Shown piece after piece: positions 11,823 through 23,463 of a stretch of 64,000 bases of DNA (positions are counted from its first letter, which is position 1; each line of letters opens with the position of its first letter). Where the stretch lies: assembly GCA_963971225.1 (NCBI GenBank), contig OZ020267.1, positions 99,863,536-99,927,535 of the forward strand. The letters are read 5' to 3'. A program made the position numbers and the translations under genes. The notes beneath the pieces are model-generated. The model made no database searches. It was not told where the DNA came from and saw nothing but the letters and a program-made list of their open reading frames with translations. The stretch is from Melieria omissa. Lineage: Eukaryota; Arthropoda; Insecta; Diptera; Ulidiidae.

Positions 11823-13200
11823 ATATACGCTGAAATCAGATTGTAATGATACATAGAATATATACAAACCATAATCTTAGTTATTTTATGGAAAGATCGT
11901 CAAAGCCAGATCTTTGCGCAAATCAACGTAATTCTCTCATTTAGTCAATAAATAATTAATGTATGAGCCCCAGTGGTGAAAACCGAATGCTCTGTTTGAG
12001 TTTTATTCGTCATGGATTGGAATCGGTGAAGCGTAGTGGTGGAACTATTTCAAGTATGCTTATTTGCTCAAGAGAGCCGCCGGCTTAGGGATCAATTAGA
12101 TTCTCTTCATCGTCTCAGCAAGGTAAGATGAAATTCTGGTGCCGTCTCTGTCTCCGGATTTAAGGTGCGAAATTATCGAAGACATTTTTTAGGAACAATG
12201 TCCCATTTGCAAATATTCTAGTGGCATTTTGTGCAATTGAATCTATTAAAAGGGGGAACAAATATCAATTCAAGTCATTTTGGTTTATAAATACTTTGCG
12301 AGATAACTGTAAAAATTTCGTTGAATATTTTCCAAGCTGTGCTTTTACGAGTAAAATATTTGCTATCATTTAATGCAAAAAATATTAAATAAAATATGAA
12401 ACCATAAAACGTTGATAAGCGAAGCGTTTGATCCAATTGCACTTAAAACAAATGGTCAAAGTTCAAATAAAACCTTTGAGCCGACATACATTAAAATACT
12501 TTACTTTCGTTCAAGTGTCAGCTGAACAAAACCTCGTTTGCATAAATAATGCCAGTAAATAAACTTTTTACACACACATTCAACATAATAAAAGCCTAAA
12601 CCTATAAAAATTATTAATATATGAATTCATAGCGGAACATTTAGTAAAATAAAACGAACATTTGAATATATCGAAAACTCTAAATGCTCACAATAAGAGC
12701 CCACAGACTTGTCTGTAGACGATTTATTCAAATGCTGACATTTATTATCTTGATTTGTTGGTAGCTGTATTAAAACTGACTCTGTGTGAGTAAATGTGTG
12801 CGAATGAGTGGAAAAGGCTTTCCCATTAAATAAAAGTTCATTTTGTATCTGTAAACTGAAATAAATTTGTTGTATAAATACTGACTGAGATGTGAAAGTT
12901 TTCCTCATCCAGCCATTATTCGTTTACTTGAGCTATTTACGATGTTAATTAAATGCATTTCAGATACTCAGCTCGTACAAAGTCGTTGCTGCTTTTAAGC
13001 TTTTACATGTAAACTTGTTGTATGTCAGTAGAATATTTTTGAAAATTATTTTCTGTATTTTAAAGTGAACATTTAAATGTACTTACTCACAGTCCTTTGC
13101 GAACATCAAAGGATATGAGCCTTTATTGTTTATTTCAATTACATTTTTTTGGTTACACAATGTGTGATTTTAACTTGGATGAGCTGAATGAATTTTTTTT
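11823..13200 (+). other. Intron 1, no gene recognised
   Basis: AT-rich intron between the small heat shock gene and LTR-like sequence. Nothing recognisable was found. Confidence 0.5.
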
Positions 13201-13207
13201 TTTTGTT

Positions 13208-13300
13208 CAGAAAGTCAGTTCTGCTGGCCAACGCAGGCATAGTTCGTATCGCTGAATTGTGCCAATTTTACACTGAACTATTTGTAGATACCCTCGTAAG
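13208..13300 (-). mobile_element. LTR-like fragment related to the sequence at 51.1 kb
   Basis: The stretch around 13220-13275 shares long interrupted identity with 51143-51195, including TAGTTCGTATC and CTG(A/G)ATTGT(G/A)CC. I read it as a degenerate copy of the same LTR end. The right limit is uncertain and may extend to about 13500. Confidence 0.45.
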
Positions 13301-13550
13301 TAATTTCAATCTACTAATTCACTGGTAACATTCACTTCCAGTTTTCTTATCTATTTTGCACCGTTTCTTGTTACAACCAAATTGACTCATTGCGTTTCAT
13401 ACTTGTCTGCCCGGAGCGACACTCGTTTCCAAACATTCCAGCATTGCCTCGAATCGTCTTTGCAATAATTTTGCGTAAAATTACCATGCCTCCTAAAAGT
13501 ATGCAATGCTGCTGATTGTGATACAGAATGGTTATGTACAAAAATGATAT

Positions 13551-13973
13551 TGTTACGAAAATGACTTCTCTAAGTTCGTTTCTGGATTGTGCTTGAAAAT
13601 AAAATCAATTACTCAACGCAAAACGCATTTCAAAACCAGCAATTACTTTATTTACAAAATTATACTTGTTACTAATTTGGTTATCTTTACACTACTACTA
13701 TTTCATGTCCCCCTTCGCTTGCTCAAATAAGACTCGACCATCTGCGCTGCACACTGCTGCCTTTTATACTTGTTTGCTTATCGCGCCGATTGTTCCTGCA
13801 CATTCTAGTTGGACACTCTCTCTCGATCGTTCTGGCCCAGCCCATTACCATCGCAAACCATGGTTGCCATATCGGAATTATAGCAAACCGGCCGTACTTC
13901 AAAGTGCATGCCTAAAAGTATGCCCGTAAAAGCACTCATGCAGAGCACAGCAACAGAGTGCCTCATCGTTACA
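13551..13973 (-). mobile_element. Solo LTR of a Gypsy-type retrotransposon
   Basis: Read on the minus strand this 423-bp unit begins TGTAACGATG and ends TTCGTAACA, so it has TG...CA termini with a short inverted repeat (TGTAAC/GTTACA). It is flanked on both sides by ATAT, a 4-bp duplication of the kind made by Gypsy-group integrases that favour ATAT/TATA sites. Within it, in the expected order on the minus strand, are a TATAAAAG box (about 13764-13771) and an AATAAA signal (about 13647-13652). No internal retroviral genes flank it, so it is a solo LTR left by LTR-LTR recombination. Confidence 0.8.
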
Positions 13974-16900
13974 ATATGAACGACTGGTGTACATTTTACG
14001 CTAGCTTTTGCTTCTGCCTTGACTAACCTTGTGAAAAGTTGAAATAAATCTGGCCAGCCCCATCTTTGGGTGATTCTGTGTTCGTTGACATTAAGTTTCT
14101 CAGAGACTCTGGATCTTTTCTGCCTCGACTTCTTCGCAACAGAGTCCTCACATGTTATCCTGTACGAGATTTAGTCGAGTGAAGTAGAAGAAGCCTGCAG
14201 AATTCATAACCTTCGTTATACTTTTAATTGTAGTCACCCATCTTAGGCTTCTCTGGCGTATACTAAGAACGTACTGACTAAGAACGTACTGACTTCGCTG
14301 GCTTCAAAGGCTTTTTAAGATTAGCACCAGAATATCTGCTATTGGTTGCATTTGAAACGATTTAAACGATAAAGTATTCGTTGATGTTTTGAAAGGGCCA
14401 ACATTTTCAAACTATCAAATCAAAAATATGTTTGTGAAATATGCGCAGCAATTTCCTTCCATCATTTTATAGAATCTATAACCAACTTCCCAAAAGCATT
14501 CATGATTTTTCTACTTATCCTTCAGAGCCCAAAACCAATTCATTTCAAATTCATTTTCGTAATAAATTGCTCGCCTATTCACACACAAAGTTCTGCACTG
14601 TCATTGCCAACTAAACAAATAAATAAACGAAAACTACTCGCCCAAGAAAACAAAAAACAAAAAAACAAACAAAACGAAAATCATATACGAAATCGCGGTA
14701 AAAGCAAAGTCAAACACCAAAATATCATTTACTACAAATCTATCAGATGCAGCTTTTGCGCCACAAAATATGCAACATTAATATTTGCTATCGAGTGCAA
14801 TACAATTTATGTTATCGAACTTAGCTCAACACAAACGAAAAACTCAACAAAAATAAACAATATGAAAAAATGTCAAGCCAAGAAAACAAGAATTTGGCAA
14901 TTTATTAGTTTTGGGCGCTTGTCATCGCGGCAACAGGGCCGCTCGTGCGTGCTTAAGCGTTGCTGTTGTTTAGCACGCACACACGGTAATATTTTTGATT
15001 TTGCCCTCCAACTTTCTATGTTTACTATATTCTTTATTTTGTTTGAGTTTCAAACAATATTTTCCTAACCCACTAACATGGACGAGCCGAGAAACAGAAA
15101 ACAGAAAAGGTCGCATTTAAGCGACTAGCAGTCAAGTCGATAGTTGTAACAGGAGTACGGCGAAAACGGTGAACGGTGGCGAGCAGCAAAATGAAAACAA
15201 AAGTAGCTGCAATTTATGGCAAACACACGACCGTTCCCGACTGGCGGCCATGTGGCGAATGGTTGGGCAGCCGAAACGCGCCAAGAAACGCGAAAGGAAA
15301 GTCAAAGCAATTGAAAATCACGTGGGTGCATGTGGCGTGCACGGTAAAGGGGTGTGGCCGTGTTGAATGTGTGATGGTGTACGTAAAGTGAAGATGGCAC
15401 CAAAAATCAGCTTCGTTGCTTGTTGGACAATTTACCATCACAGCAGCAATGACAGCGAAATGTTGCGCGACAACACACACAGACAGACACAGAGACTGAC
15501 AGATAGCTAGCTACCAGAGCCGAGCAATTGACCTAACTGTCGTTCAGCGCACGATCTGAAAGCAGCGCGCACTACACGGCGTATACGTAATTGGAAGTGA
15601 CTGCATGACTTTAGGCACAACAACAAGCAAACGTTTGACCCAATAAACGAGCGCACGCACAGGCTTTCAACATGGGAGCGCATTTTTCTACGTACCTCAC
15701 TGATTGTGAGGGAGGCTCTGTGTGTGTTCATGTCGGGCAGTTGCGTTTCATTTGCGAAAATTTCTATGCGGCACAGTGACTTTGTAAGAAATTTTACCAC
15801 TTTTGCTGCCTGTGTCGGTTTTAGACAGCAACAATCTGTAATAGCAATGAGAGAAATTTGCGTTGTGCAAAAGTTAATCAAGTCTTTTGCTTTAGAGTTC
15901 ATGTCGTATCATTCATTTGTTTTTTTTCACTTAGTTGGAATAGCAAATTTAGTACAATTTATATGTGCGTGCACGCATTTTGAGTGAAGCAAAAAAGGGT
16001 TAAATGATGTGACATTTTGGCACATTTTCTGAAGTACCTACTTATAATTTTTCTGCATATTTTTTTACATGCTTTTGGTTGTTTTTTTCAATTTATGAAA
16101 AAAATGTTATGAATATGTTATATGTAGTTCAATTTCTTCACCACTGTGATGCAATTTTGGCGCTTTTTAATGAAAAACTATGAATTCCAAAAATATGGCA
16201 TACTTTTAGGCACATGACTGAAACGAATTTTTTTAATATGTCATGGAAGTCATTAAATGAGCATAAAATGATATGAGAGTAAATGGAAAGAAAAGCCTAA
16301 ACAGCAAAATATTTTTATGCATTTACAAGTACGGTTTGCTGCTTTGCATAATTTTGGGCGTTTCCCCCCAAAAATTAATATTTATGGAAAAACCTAATTA
16401 CTCAGTTATTTGTATAAATTATAGTATAAAAAATTTTCTAAAAATATTCTAAAAATTGTTGGAAAACAATTAACCAATATTTTAGAATGTTTGCGCATGA
16501 ATTCACACGTTTAAACACGTTACGTTTTGAACAGAGTCGTATTTATATATAGACGTACATTCTTATACATATGCGTGCCATCACAGTCCGCCATACAAAG
16601 TTTTAAGCTTTGCAATACACAGAAAATTTTGCTATTGCCGCCATAGGGACTAGACGACTAGGGATCCATACAAACTTTGCCCGCTCAACCAATGCTTACT
16701 GCCCTAATGCACGCACTCTACACATTAAAAACATATTTAAGCATACATTTAGGTGCAGCACTCATATGAGAATATTAAGTAAAACTTAATGTTTGTATGT
16801 TGGTGTGTATGTTGTGAAGGAACAGACAGTTTTGGTCTCCAGGCGGGTTTGTAGTTAATATGCAACATTCTAGAACAGAAAATGTAAAGCATACTTTTAG

Positions 16901-17760
16901 TTGCCATTCACGAAAGTTTAGTAATTTTGCTAGATGAATAAATTGAACTCTATGATTACAGCTTAAAAAGATTGAATTAAAAAATTTAAATTAAAAAAAT
17001 TAATATTAAAATAAAAAATCAAAATTCAACTATGCAATTGAAAACTTTTAACACTGTTCTTCTTTAGCCAGTTGCAAGCTTCAATGATGACAACTATCTC
17101 TGAATTGCAGACATTAAAATGGTCCAGAAGTTGAAAGAATAGTTTGGATTTGGGCTGCCGCAACACTCTTCGAACTCTGCGTGCATATAGAAAACATGTA
17201 CAGTATTCCCGGTTACATGCACTTCGCGTTTACTAATTCAATACTTATAGGTACCGAAAGTCGGGGTTTTATTTGCTAATGTAAACAATTTTCAACACAT
17301 TGACATAAACAATTTGATGTAAGCACTACTATTTTTGTGCCTGATTTTGTGTATTTTCAAAGATCACTAATTTGTGGAGTACTGCAGATCATAAACTTAC
17401 ATGTTAGTAAACCATATCGTAGTAAAGAGCGTAATTGTTTTTCAAATAAATGGATTTAGTAAACTCTATCTCGCGTTGTGAAAGTGTGATCGGATTAGGC
17501 GACGTTACAAGATTTCATACCAAAACAACTTCTAAAGCAATTTTGTTTAATTACTTGACTCAGTTTTGTTTGACTGCATGTCAAATATGGGCAGCAGCAA
17601 GGAGATAATTCGCTATATTTTACAGGTTTTCTTCCCTTACAACAACTCAAACCCAGTGTTGGGCCCACTTATTGTTTTTGATTGAAACTTGATTGATTTT
17701 GAAAAATTCTTCAACAGCAAATATTTGATATTTGAAATTTTAGAACAAAACCCGTAGTAT
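13974..17760 (+). other. Intron 1, no gene recognised
   Basis: AT-rich intron. A small tandem duplication of a 16-bp unit (ACTAAGAACGTACTG...) occurs at about 14261-14294. Frames up to 188 codons at 14502-15068 lack domain character and are A/T-driven. No gene is supported. Confidence 0.5.
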
Positions 17761-17950
17761 CAAAATAAAACAAAATAAAATAAAATAAAATAAAATAAAA
17801 TAAAATAAAATAAAATAAAATAAAATAAAAAAAAATAAAATAAAATAAAATAAAATAAAATAAAATAAAATAAAATAAAATAAAATAAAATAAAATAAAA
17901 TAAAATAAAATAAAATAAAATAAAATAAAATAAAATAAAATACAATAACA
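17761..17950. repeat. (AAAAT)n pentanucleotide array
   Basis: About 190 bp of AAAAT/TAAAA repeats with very few variants (one unit expanded by extra A at about 17828, CAAAATAAAAC at the left end, TACAATAACA at the right). The (YFILF)n frames on the opposite strand are artefacts. Confidence 0.95.
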
Positions 17951-17984
17951 TAAAATAATAAATAATGCAAAACATGAAATCTTT

Positions 17985-18560
17985 CTAAAATAAAATCTTT
18001 TAAAATAAATACATATTTATTGTGTAATTACTTTAGAATGCAAAATCGTACTTTAAAATTACAATAAAATAATAAAAACAATTTAAAAAAATTAAGTGCG
18101 AAACAATAAAATCTTTTAAAAACACTTAAAAATATATTTATATTTATTGTGATATATGTTTATTTGTAGAAAACCAAATCGTAGTTTATAATTACAATTA
18201 AATATTATAAATAATAAAAATAAAACTAATATGTTTAAAAGCTTTAAAAAAAATTAAATAAATTAAATATATATTTATTGTGTTATCTTTTTAGAAACCA
18301 ATATTGTAGTTTAAAATTAAAATAAAATAATAAAAACCATAAAATAAAAATAAGTGAAAAAATAAAATATTTCAAAAATAATCAAAACAAATTACATGAA
18401 AATGTGTTTCTATTCTAAAAATATTATAAAAAATATTTTCATGATTCCATATTAAAAAAAAACACAAAATTGTAGTTTCAAATTACAATAAAATAATAAC
18501 AACAATAAAAATACAAGTAAATACTTATGAAAAAATAAAATCTATTCAAAATAATTTTAA
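17985..18560. repeat. Diverged AT-rich tandem repeat, period about 125-166 bp, four units
   Basis: The block AATYGTAGTTT followed by AAATTACAATAAAATAATAA recurs, with GTA ending at 18050, 18183, 18308 and 18474. Between copies there is a repeated TTTATTGTG(T/A)TAT segment and a run near AATAAAATCTTTTAAAA. The spacing of 133, 125 and 166 bp indicates an old tandem duplication. Confidence 0.65.
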
Positions 18561-19800
18561 AAAAATTTAATACTAATATTTCACTAATACTATCGATTTT
18601 TATCAGTTTATATCGAAAGAAATTTAATTAAATAAAAACTATTGAAATGTTACTACTAAGAGCATCCAATCACATTTATAACAAATAATCCCACAAAACT
18701 TGCACATATTTCCTCTTAATTGCCGAAATATTCGAACATAAAACTGAACATCGAACAAGCTGTTCAAATGTCAAAAATAAAACTGTCACCTAATAAAATG
18801 GCACACAGCGCACATAAAAGTCGCCCGACTGCAGCGAAATTTCACACGCAAGCATTCCGCCCGCCACACAGTTGACACAGCGACCGCATTGTGTTCGCGC
18901 CGCCCAAATGCCAAACATTACATGACACTCTGACGCCCACACACACGAGAATTGTGCGCGCGCGCTGAATATTTTCCCACTTACTGCTCAGTGATGCAGC
19001 AATAACTTGCCCCAAACAACAACAATTTTATTTGAACATGTGTGCCAACATAAAATGTGATAATAATTTTTTTTCGGTTGACCACCTATGCACGATGTCT
19101 GGACGCCTACAAAGCCGCTAAAAATCATAAAAATCTATGTCTATCCACCCAAACATGAGTGTTGTAAAATCGCAAGTGAACGGCAGCGGGGGGAGCGAGG
19201 GGGATGGGTGTGTCATGCTGCGAACGTTGACCGTGCAACAGCTAAAAAGTCAACAACAATTTGCTGCTCGGTTTTTTATGCCAACATTATCACAAGTTCA
19301 CAGCACACATCAGTGTGTGAATCGGCTGTGATATGCGTTTACGACGCATTCATAAAACAACATCATTCGAACGTACGCTGTGTGGAACATGCGAGGACGC
19401 ATGCTTACTTTTGTTGTTGTCTTTTGATGAGCTGCAGGGGTCAGCAGATAGCTGTCCAATTGCATTTATGTAGCTAGAATATAGTCCGGCGTTGGGCTGC
19501 CTCTTTGTACTCGACGAATGAGCTGACATTATGTTTATGGTTTTCGTTGTTAATGTAGAGTTAAGAATTGCTTCGAGTGCTGCTAAGGAACACCAAATCG
19601 ATTGAGAACATCATGAACTGTCCATGATGAAATGTTCACACATACATAAAGGTGTACGTGGGCCTTTCAAATAAAAACCTTACAATAAAACCTAACACAC
19701 AGCTTGTTTTACACCATTTTAACATTGATTCGTTCTTATTGGAATAATCGGCCTTGTCAATGTATTATACGAATTATAAAAATTATCTGGTTGATTCCTC
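18561..19800 (+). other. Intron 1, no gene recognised
   Basis: Intron DNA, moderately GC-richer at 18780-18970. No exon or element was identified. The 129-codon frame at 19088-19477 has no recognisable domain. Confidence 0.5.
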
Positions 19801-19852
19801 AGGTTAGGTTAGTTTAGGTTGGTAAAAATTGGGCCCGTTGCAATACCAAAAG
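19801..19852 (-). mobile_element. Short 3'-tail fragment of a CCTAAC-ended LINE family
   Basis: Read on the minus strand, GGTATTGCAACGGGCC is followed by ACCAACCTAAACTAACCTAA. This resembles the 3' ends at 7575-7666, 28176-28250 and 47979-48041. It is a 5'-truncated remnant of about 50 bp. Confidence 0.5.
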
Positions 19853-20281
19853 TTAAGAGTTGAGAAACCTATTCAAGCCATTTTGAATTGTGTATGAACT
19901 CGAGCAAATTTTTGATGTTCACTGAACTGAGGTCATTAAAGTTGTCGAACAAGTGAGTGCCCAGGGATTTCTATCTTCATTTAGTTGGAGCCGAGCAATG
20001 AGAGAGAAGGTAACTAATATTCTCTTTCTCCTCTTCATTATGGTCACTGCGGCAAAAGTCCCAACTGTTGACGAAGAAGTAGTCTGTAGGCATGGCGTCC
20101 GGGCAGACAGTGACCTGTCAGAAGTGCGACGACCATGACAACGTATTTTCTGTGATTAATTTGACTTGACTTGTGACTGTGACTTAATTTTGTAATTCAA
20201 AGTTAAATGACTTGACATCTCATATTGGTTGTTATGAGAAACCTATTTATGCAATTTAAGTTGCAATTTAAGTTGTTGAAA

Positions 20282-23200
20282 TTAGTGCTGTGTTGATTGA
20301 TCTCTTTTTTTTTTTTTTTTTTTTCTTTGTCGGAACGATCTAGCAAGCGCAGCACTCAGACAATTATACGTCCATTGTACTACGACTTGTTGTTCCCTGT
20401 TCCCTGCTTTAAATCTACCCGATTTCCGAAGAAACCTTGATAGATCCTGGGGTGCCAAGGAGCAAAGGTGGTCGCTTCTTAGCACATCAGTGCCAAACGT
20501 CTCAAACCTGATACGAGCGAACGCGGGGCAGAGACACAGGAAGTGTTCCGCCGTCTCAACGTCCTCCCCACAGGCAGGACATAGGGCACTGTCAGATATG
20601 CCTACCATTTCCATGTGCTTCGCCCATAGGAAATGGCCCGTCATTAACCCGACCATCTGCCTGCAGTCTCTTCTGCCTAGTGACAAAAGAAACTGTGAGC
20701 ATTTGTCGGATATGGCGGGAAGCATAAGTTTCGTCCACCTGCAGCCGCTCTCAGCCTGCCATGCTCGCTCCTGGGTCATAGTGACCCATTCGTTAACTGT
20801 GGCTTTGATGGCTGCAGATGGGAGTGGCAGAACAGGCTCAGGGCCGACAAAATCAGCCTCAGAGCCCATTTTAGCTAAGAAATCCAAGGTCTCGTTACCC
20901 ACAATTCCTGCGTGTCCCGGGACCCAGGTAAGCATCAGGCTATTGTATTTTCCAACATAATTAAGCCTGGATTTGCAGGACCTGACTAGCATAGAGGTGG
21001 TTGGAGGGCTGTCCAAGGCCATAAGCGCAGCTTTGCTGTCGCTACAGACACAGATAGACCTGCCTTTCCACTTACTCTCTACGACAAAGTTCATCGCCTC
21101 AAGTATCGCATGCACCTCTGCCTGAAACACAGATGCGTGCGAGCCTAGGGCAAAGAACCGTCTAGTCCCCGTGGATTCCACGAAGACCCCAGAGCCAGAA
21201 CCATCTTCCGTTCTGGAGCCGTCCGTGAATATACGGGAGCAGTGTTTACCGGGCTCATCCTCAGGATACAACCAAGAGTGAGCCTCAGGCAGCAACACCA
21301 TGTACCGCTTTTTTAGTATGACAGTTGTAGGCATGGAGTCGAGGGGCATGGACATGACTGTGAGGTCTATGTCGGTGCCAGCACAATTATCCAGTGCCGG
21401 ACAAGCGCCATACCACTGGCCACTGTGTTTTAGTCTTCGGATGGCCTTTAGGGCCTCTCCTTGAATGAAAACATCAAGTGGAGGAAGGCTCACCAGGGCA
21501 TCTAGCGATGGGCCAGAAGTAGTTGGAAAGGCTCCAGTACAACATATGGCCACAGTGCGCTGCAGTCTGGACAAGGTTCTCTTGACCCCTGCAAGAGAGA
21601 GTCTGCTCATCCAGACTACCGATGCGTAGGAGATGATGGGTCTTATCATAGCTTTGTAGATCCAGAGGATCTTGCTAGGGGAAAGACCCCACGTTTTCCC
21701 AAATACACCTCTGCATTGCCAGAAAGCCGACAGTGCTATCGATGTCTTTAGTTCTACGTGAGATTTCCAAAGGAGTTTATCATCTAGGATGACTCCCAGA
21801 TATTTCATCTCCTTGGATAGCTGGATAGTGACCTCCTTGAGTGTGGGCAGAACGACTCCATCAAGCTTCCTCCTCCTGGTAAAGAGAACCATACCAGTTT
21901 TGGCGGGATTAGCAGATAGCCCGTTCGCATTACACCAGGTGTCAATCATATCCAGAGTTTTCTGCACCTTTCTGCAGATGTGCATAAGGGAGGGGCCGGT
22001 TACGAGACAGGCCACATCGTCCGCGTATGCTTGTGCGTAGACTCCAGAGTCATTCAGAGTGATGAGCAGGGGATCAATCACCATGCACCAGAGCAATGGA
22101 GACAGCACCCCACCTTGAGGGCAGCCTCTATTTACACCGGATGACACCAGTAGATCGTCCTCTGCCCGCACCGTCATGATTCTTTGGGCTAGCATTGAAC
22201 GTATCCAATTTACCAGAGCCCGGTCTACGCCGTGTCGGCTAGCAGCGTTACACATACTGTCAAAAGTCGCATTGTCAAAAGCGCCCTCTATATCCACAAA
22301 GATTCCCACCGCGTAGTCCTTCCTGTCGATGGCTCGCTCTATCCTACCAACCAGATTTTGCAGAGCCGACTCGCAGGACTTCCCACTTTGGTAGGCATGC
22401 TGAAATGGAGACAGAGGATGCATCTTAAGCGACTCCTCACGTATCCGTAACTCCACCAGCCGTTCGAGACTTTTTAGCATAAAAGAAGTCATGCTAATAG
22501 GTCTAAAGCTCTTGGGGCTAGTGTAGTCGTCCTTTCCGACTTTCGGAATGAACGCGACCCTCACCATCCTCCAAGGGCGTGGTATATAGGCCAGTGCCAG
22601 GCATGCCGTAAAGATTTTCTTCAGTGCCATGACTACTGACTCTATACCTTCCCTCAACACGATAGGGTAAATGCCATCAGGACCGGGCGATTTGAAGCTA
22701 TCAAAGGACTTGATGGCAAATCGAATGGCAGCTTCATTCGCCACAGTTCTGGCGACGTAACAGTCATGTCGAGAGGGTGTGATTGCCCTAACAGTAATTC
22801 CATCCAGGGACGAATACTGCTGGGCAACAGTGACCTGATTTCCTGGAAAGTGAGACTCCATCAGTAGACTGAGTGTCTCACTTTTCCTCTCCGTGTAGGA
22901 GCCATCAGGTTTCCTAAGCGACCCCAGCTTCGCGGTTTGGTCCTTTTTCAGAACTTTTACCAGCCTAGCTGTGTCACTCAAGGATTCAATGCCACTACAG
23001 AAATCTCTAAAAGAGGCCTTCTTCGAACCTCGAATAAGCCTCTTATAGTTCTTCTGAGTGCATCGGTAGCGCTCCCAGTCCTCGTCAAGATTCGTCTTGA
23101 GGGCCCGGTTGAGAAGTTTTCTAGACTCACGCCTTAGCAACTGAAGCTCCCTATTCCACCACGGAACAGGGGTCCGGCCAAGGGGAGGTCTAGTTGGGCA

Positions 23201-23455
23201 GGCTTGCTCGAAGCTTGATGTTAGGGCAGTATTGAGATGCTCAACAGCCGCCTCAATACATCGCTCCTTACGAATTTTCGGTGGCGTCGCGTATTTATTC
23301 CGCAATGCCTCCCGAAATTTCGGCCAGTCTGCGTTTTTCGGGTTCCTAGAGGGCAATGGCATTTGTGCCTCCTCGCCGCACTGAAACTCGATATACCTGT
23401 GGTCCGAACACGATTCTTCGTTAAGGACTCTCCAGTTGTTAATTGACCACCCCAA
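20282..23455 (-). CDS. LOA-type ORF2, reverse transcriptase and RNase H part (frameshifted from its endonuclease)
   Basis: This frame of about 1057 codons copies element RNA into DNA at the nicked target. It opens with GWSINNWRVLNEESCSDHRY, where SDH is the last catalytic block of the apurinic-type endonuclease that should precede it. Reverse transcriptase blocks follow: FRPISMTSFMLKSLERLVE, GIFVDIEGAFDN, NRGCPQGGVLSPLLW, and the catalytic YADD at about residue 477. RNase H follows with TDGS (about 744), AEVHAILEAM, SDSKAAL and WVPGHAGIVGNE. The C-terminus has CPACGEDVETAEHFLCLCP. There is no start codon, because the frame begins within an ORF. It runs through the A tail, coding for six lysines in a row, into flanking DNA. 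A related copy has TGA where this one has AGA just before the tail, so the normal stop may be lost here. Confidence 0.9.
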   Translation of the reverse strand: MGWSINNWRVLNEESCSDHRYIEFQCGEEAQMPLPSRNPKNADWPKFREALRNKYATPPKIRKERCIEAAVEHLNTALTSSFEQACPTRPPLGRTPVPWWNRELQLLRRESRKLLNRALKTNLDEDWERYRCTQKNYKRLIRGSKKASFRDFCSGIESLSDTARLVKVLKKDQTAKLGSLRKPDGSYTERKSETLSLLMESHFPGNQVTVAQQYSSLDGITVRAITPSRHDCYVARTVANEAAIRFAIKSFDSFKSPGPDGIYPIVLREGIESVVMALKKIFTACLALAYIPRPWRMVRVAFIPKVGKDDYTSPKSFRPISMTSFMLKSLERLVELRIREESLKMHPLSPFQHAYQSGKSCESALQNLVGRIERAIDRKDYAVGIFVDIEGAFDNATFDSMCNAASRHGVDRALVNWIRSMLAQRIMTVRAEDDLLVSSGVNRGCPQGGVLSPLLWCMVIDPLLITLNDSGVYAQAYADDVACLVTGPSLMHICRKVQKTLDMIDTWCNANGLSANPAKTGMVLFTRRRKLDGVVLPTLKEVTIQLSKEMKYLGVILDDKLLWKSHVELKTSIALSAFWQCRGVFGKTWGLSPSKILWIYKAMIRPIISYASVVWMSRLSLAGVKRTLSRLQRTVAICCTGAFPTTSGPSLDALVSLPPLDVFIQGEALKAIRRLKHSGQWYGACPALDNCAGTDIDLTVMSMPLDSMPTTVILKKRYMVLLPEAHSWLYPEDEPGKHCSRIFTDGSRTEDGSGSGVFVESTGTRRFFALGSHASVFQAEVHAILEAMNFVVESKWKGRSICVCSDSKAALMALDSPPTTSMLVRSCKSRLNYVGKYNSLMLTWVPGHAGIVGNETLDFLAKMGSEADFVGPEPVLPLPSAAIKATVNEWVTMTQERAWQAESGCRWTKLMLPAISDKCSQFLLSLGRRDCRQMVGLMTGHFLWAKHMEMVGISDSALCPACGEDVETAEHFLCLCPAFARIRFETFGTDVLRSDHLCSLAPQDLSRFLRKSGRFKAGNREQQVVVQWTYNCLSAALARSFRQRKKKKKKRDQSTQH
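20297..20306. repeat. Left target-site duplication of the LOA-type element
   Basis: TTGATCTCTT here matches 25629-25638. The last two T may belong to the adjoining T run (the element's A tail on the minus strand). Confidence 0.8.
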
Positions 23456-23463
23456 TCTAGTAT

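Noticed and set aside
14502..15068. 188-codon frame
   Set aside because: Lys/Asn/Ser-rich AT-driven sequence without a domain, splice context or supporting neighbours.
20490..20960. 156-codon + strand frame
   Set aside because: Antisense shadow of the RNase H and Cys-motif part of ORF2.
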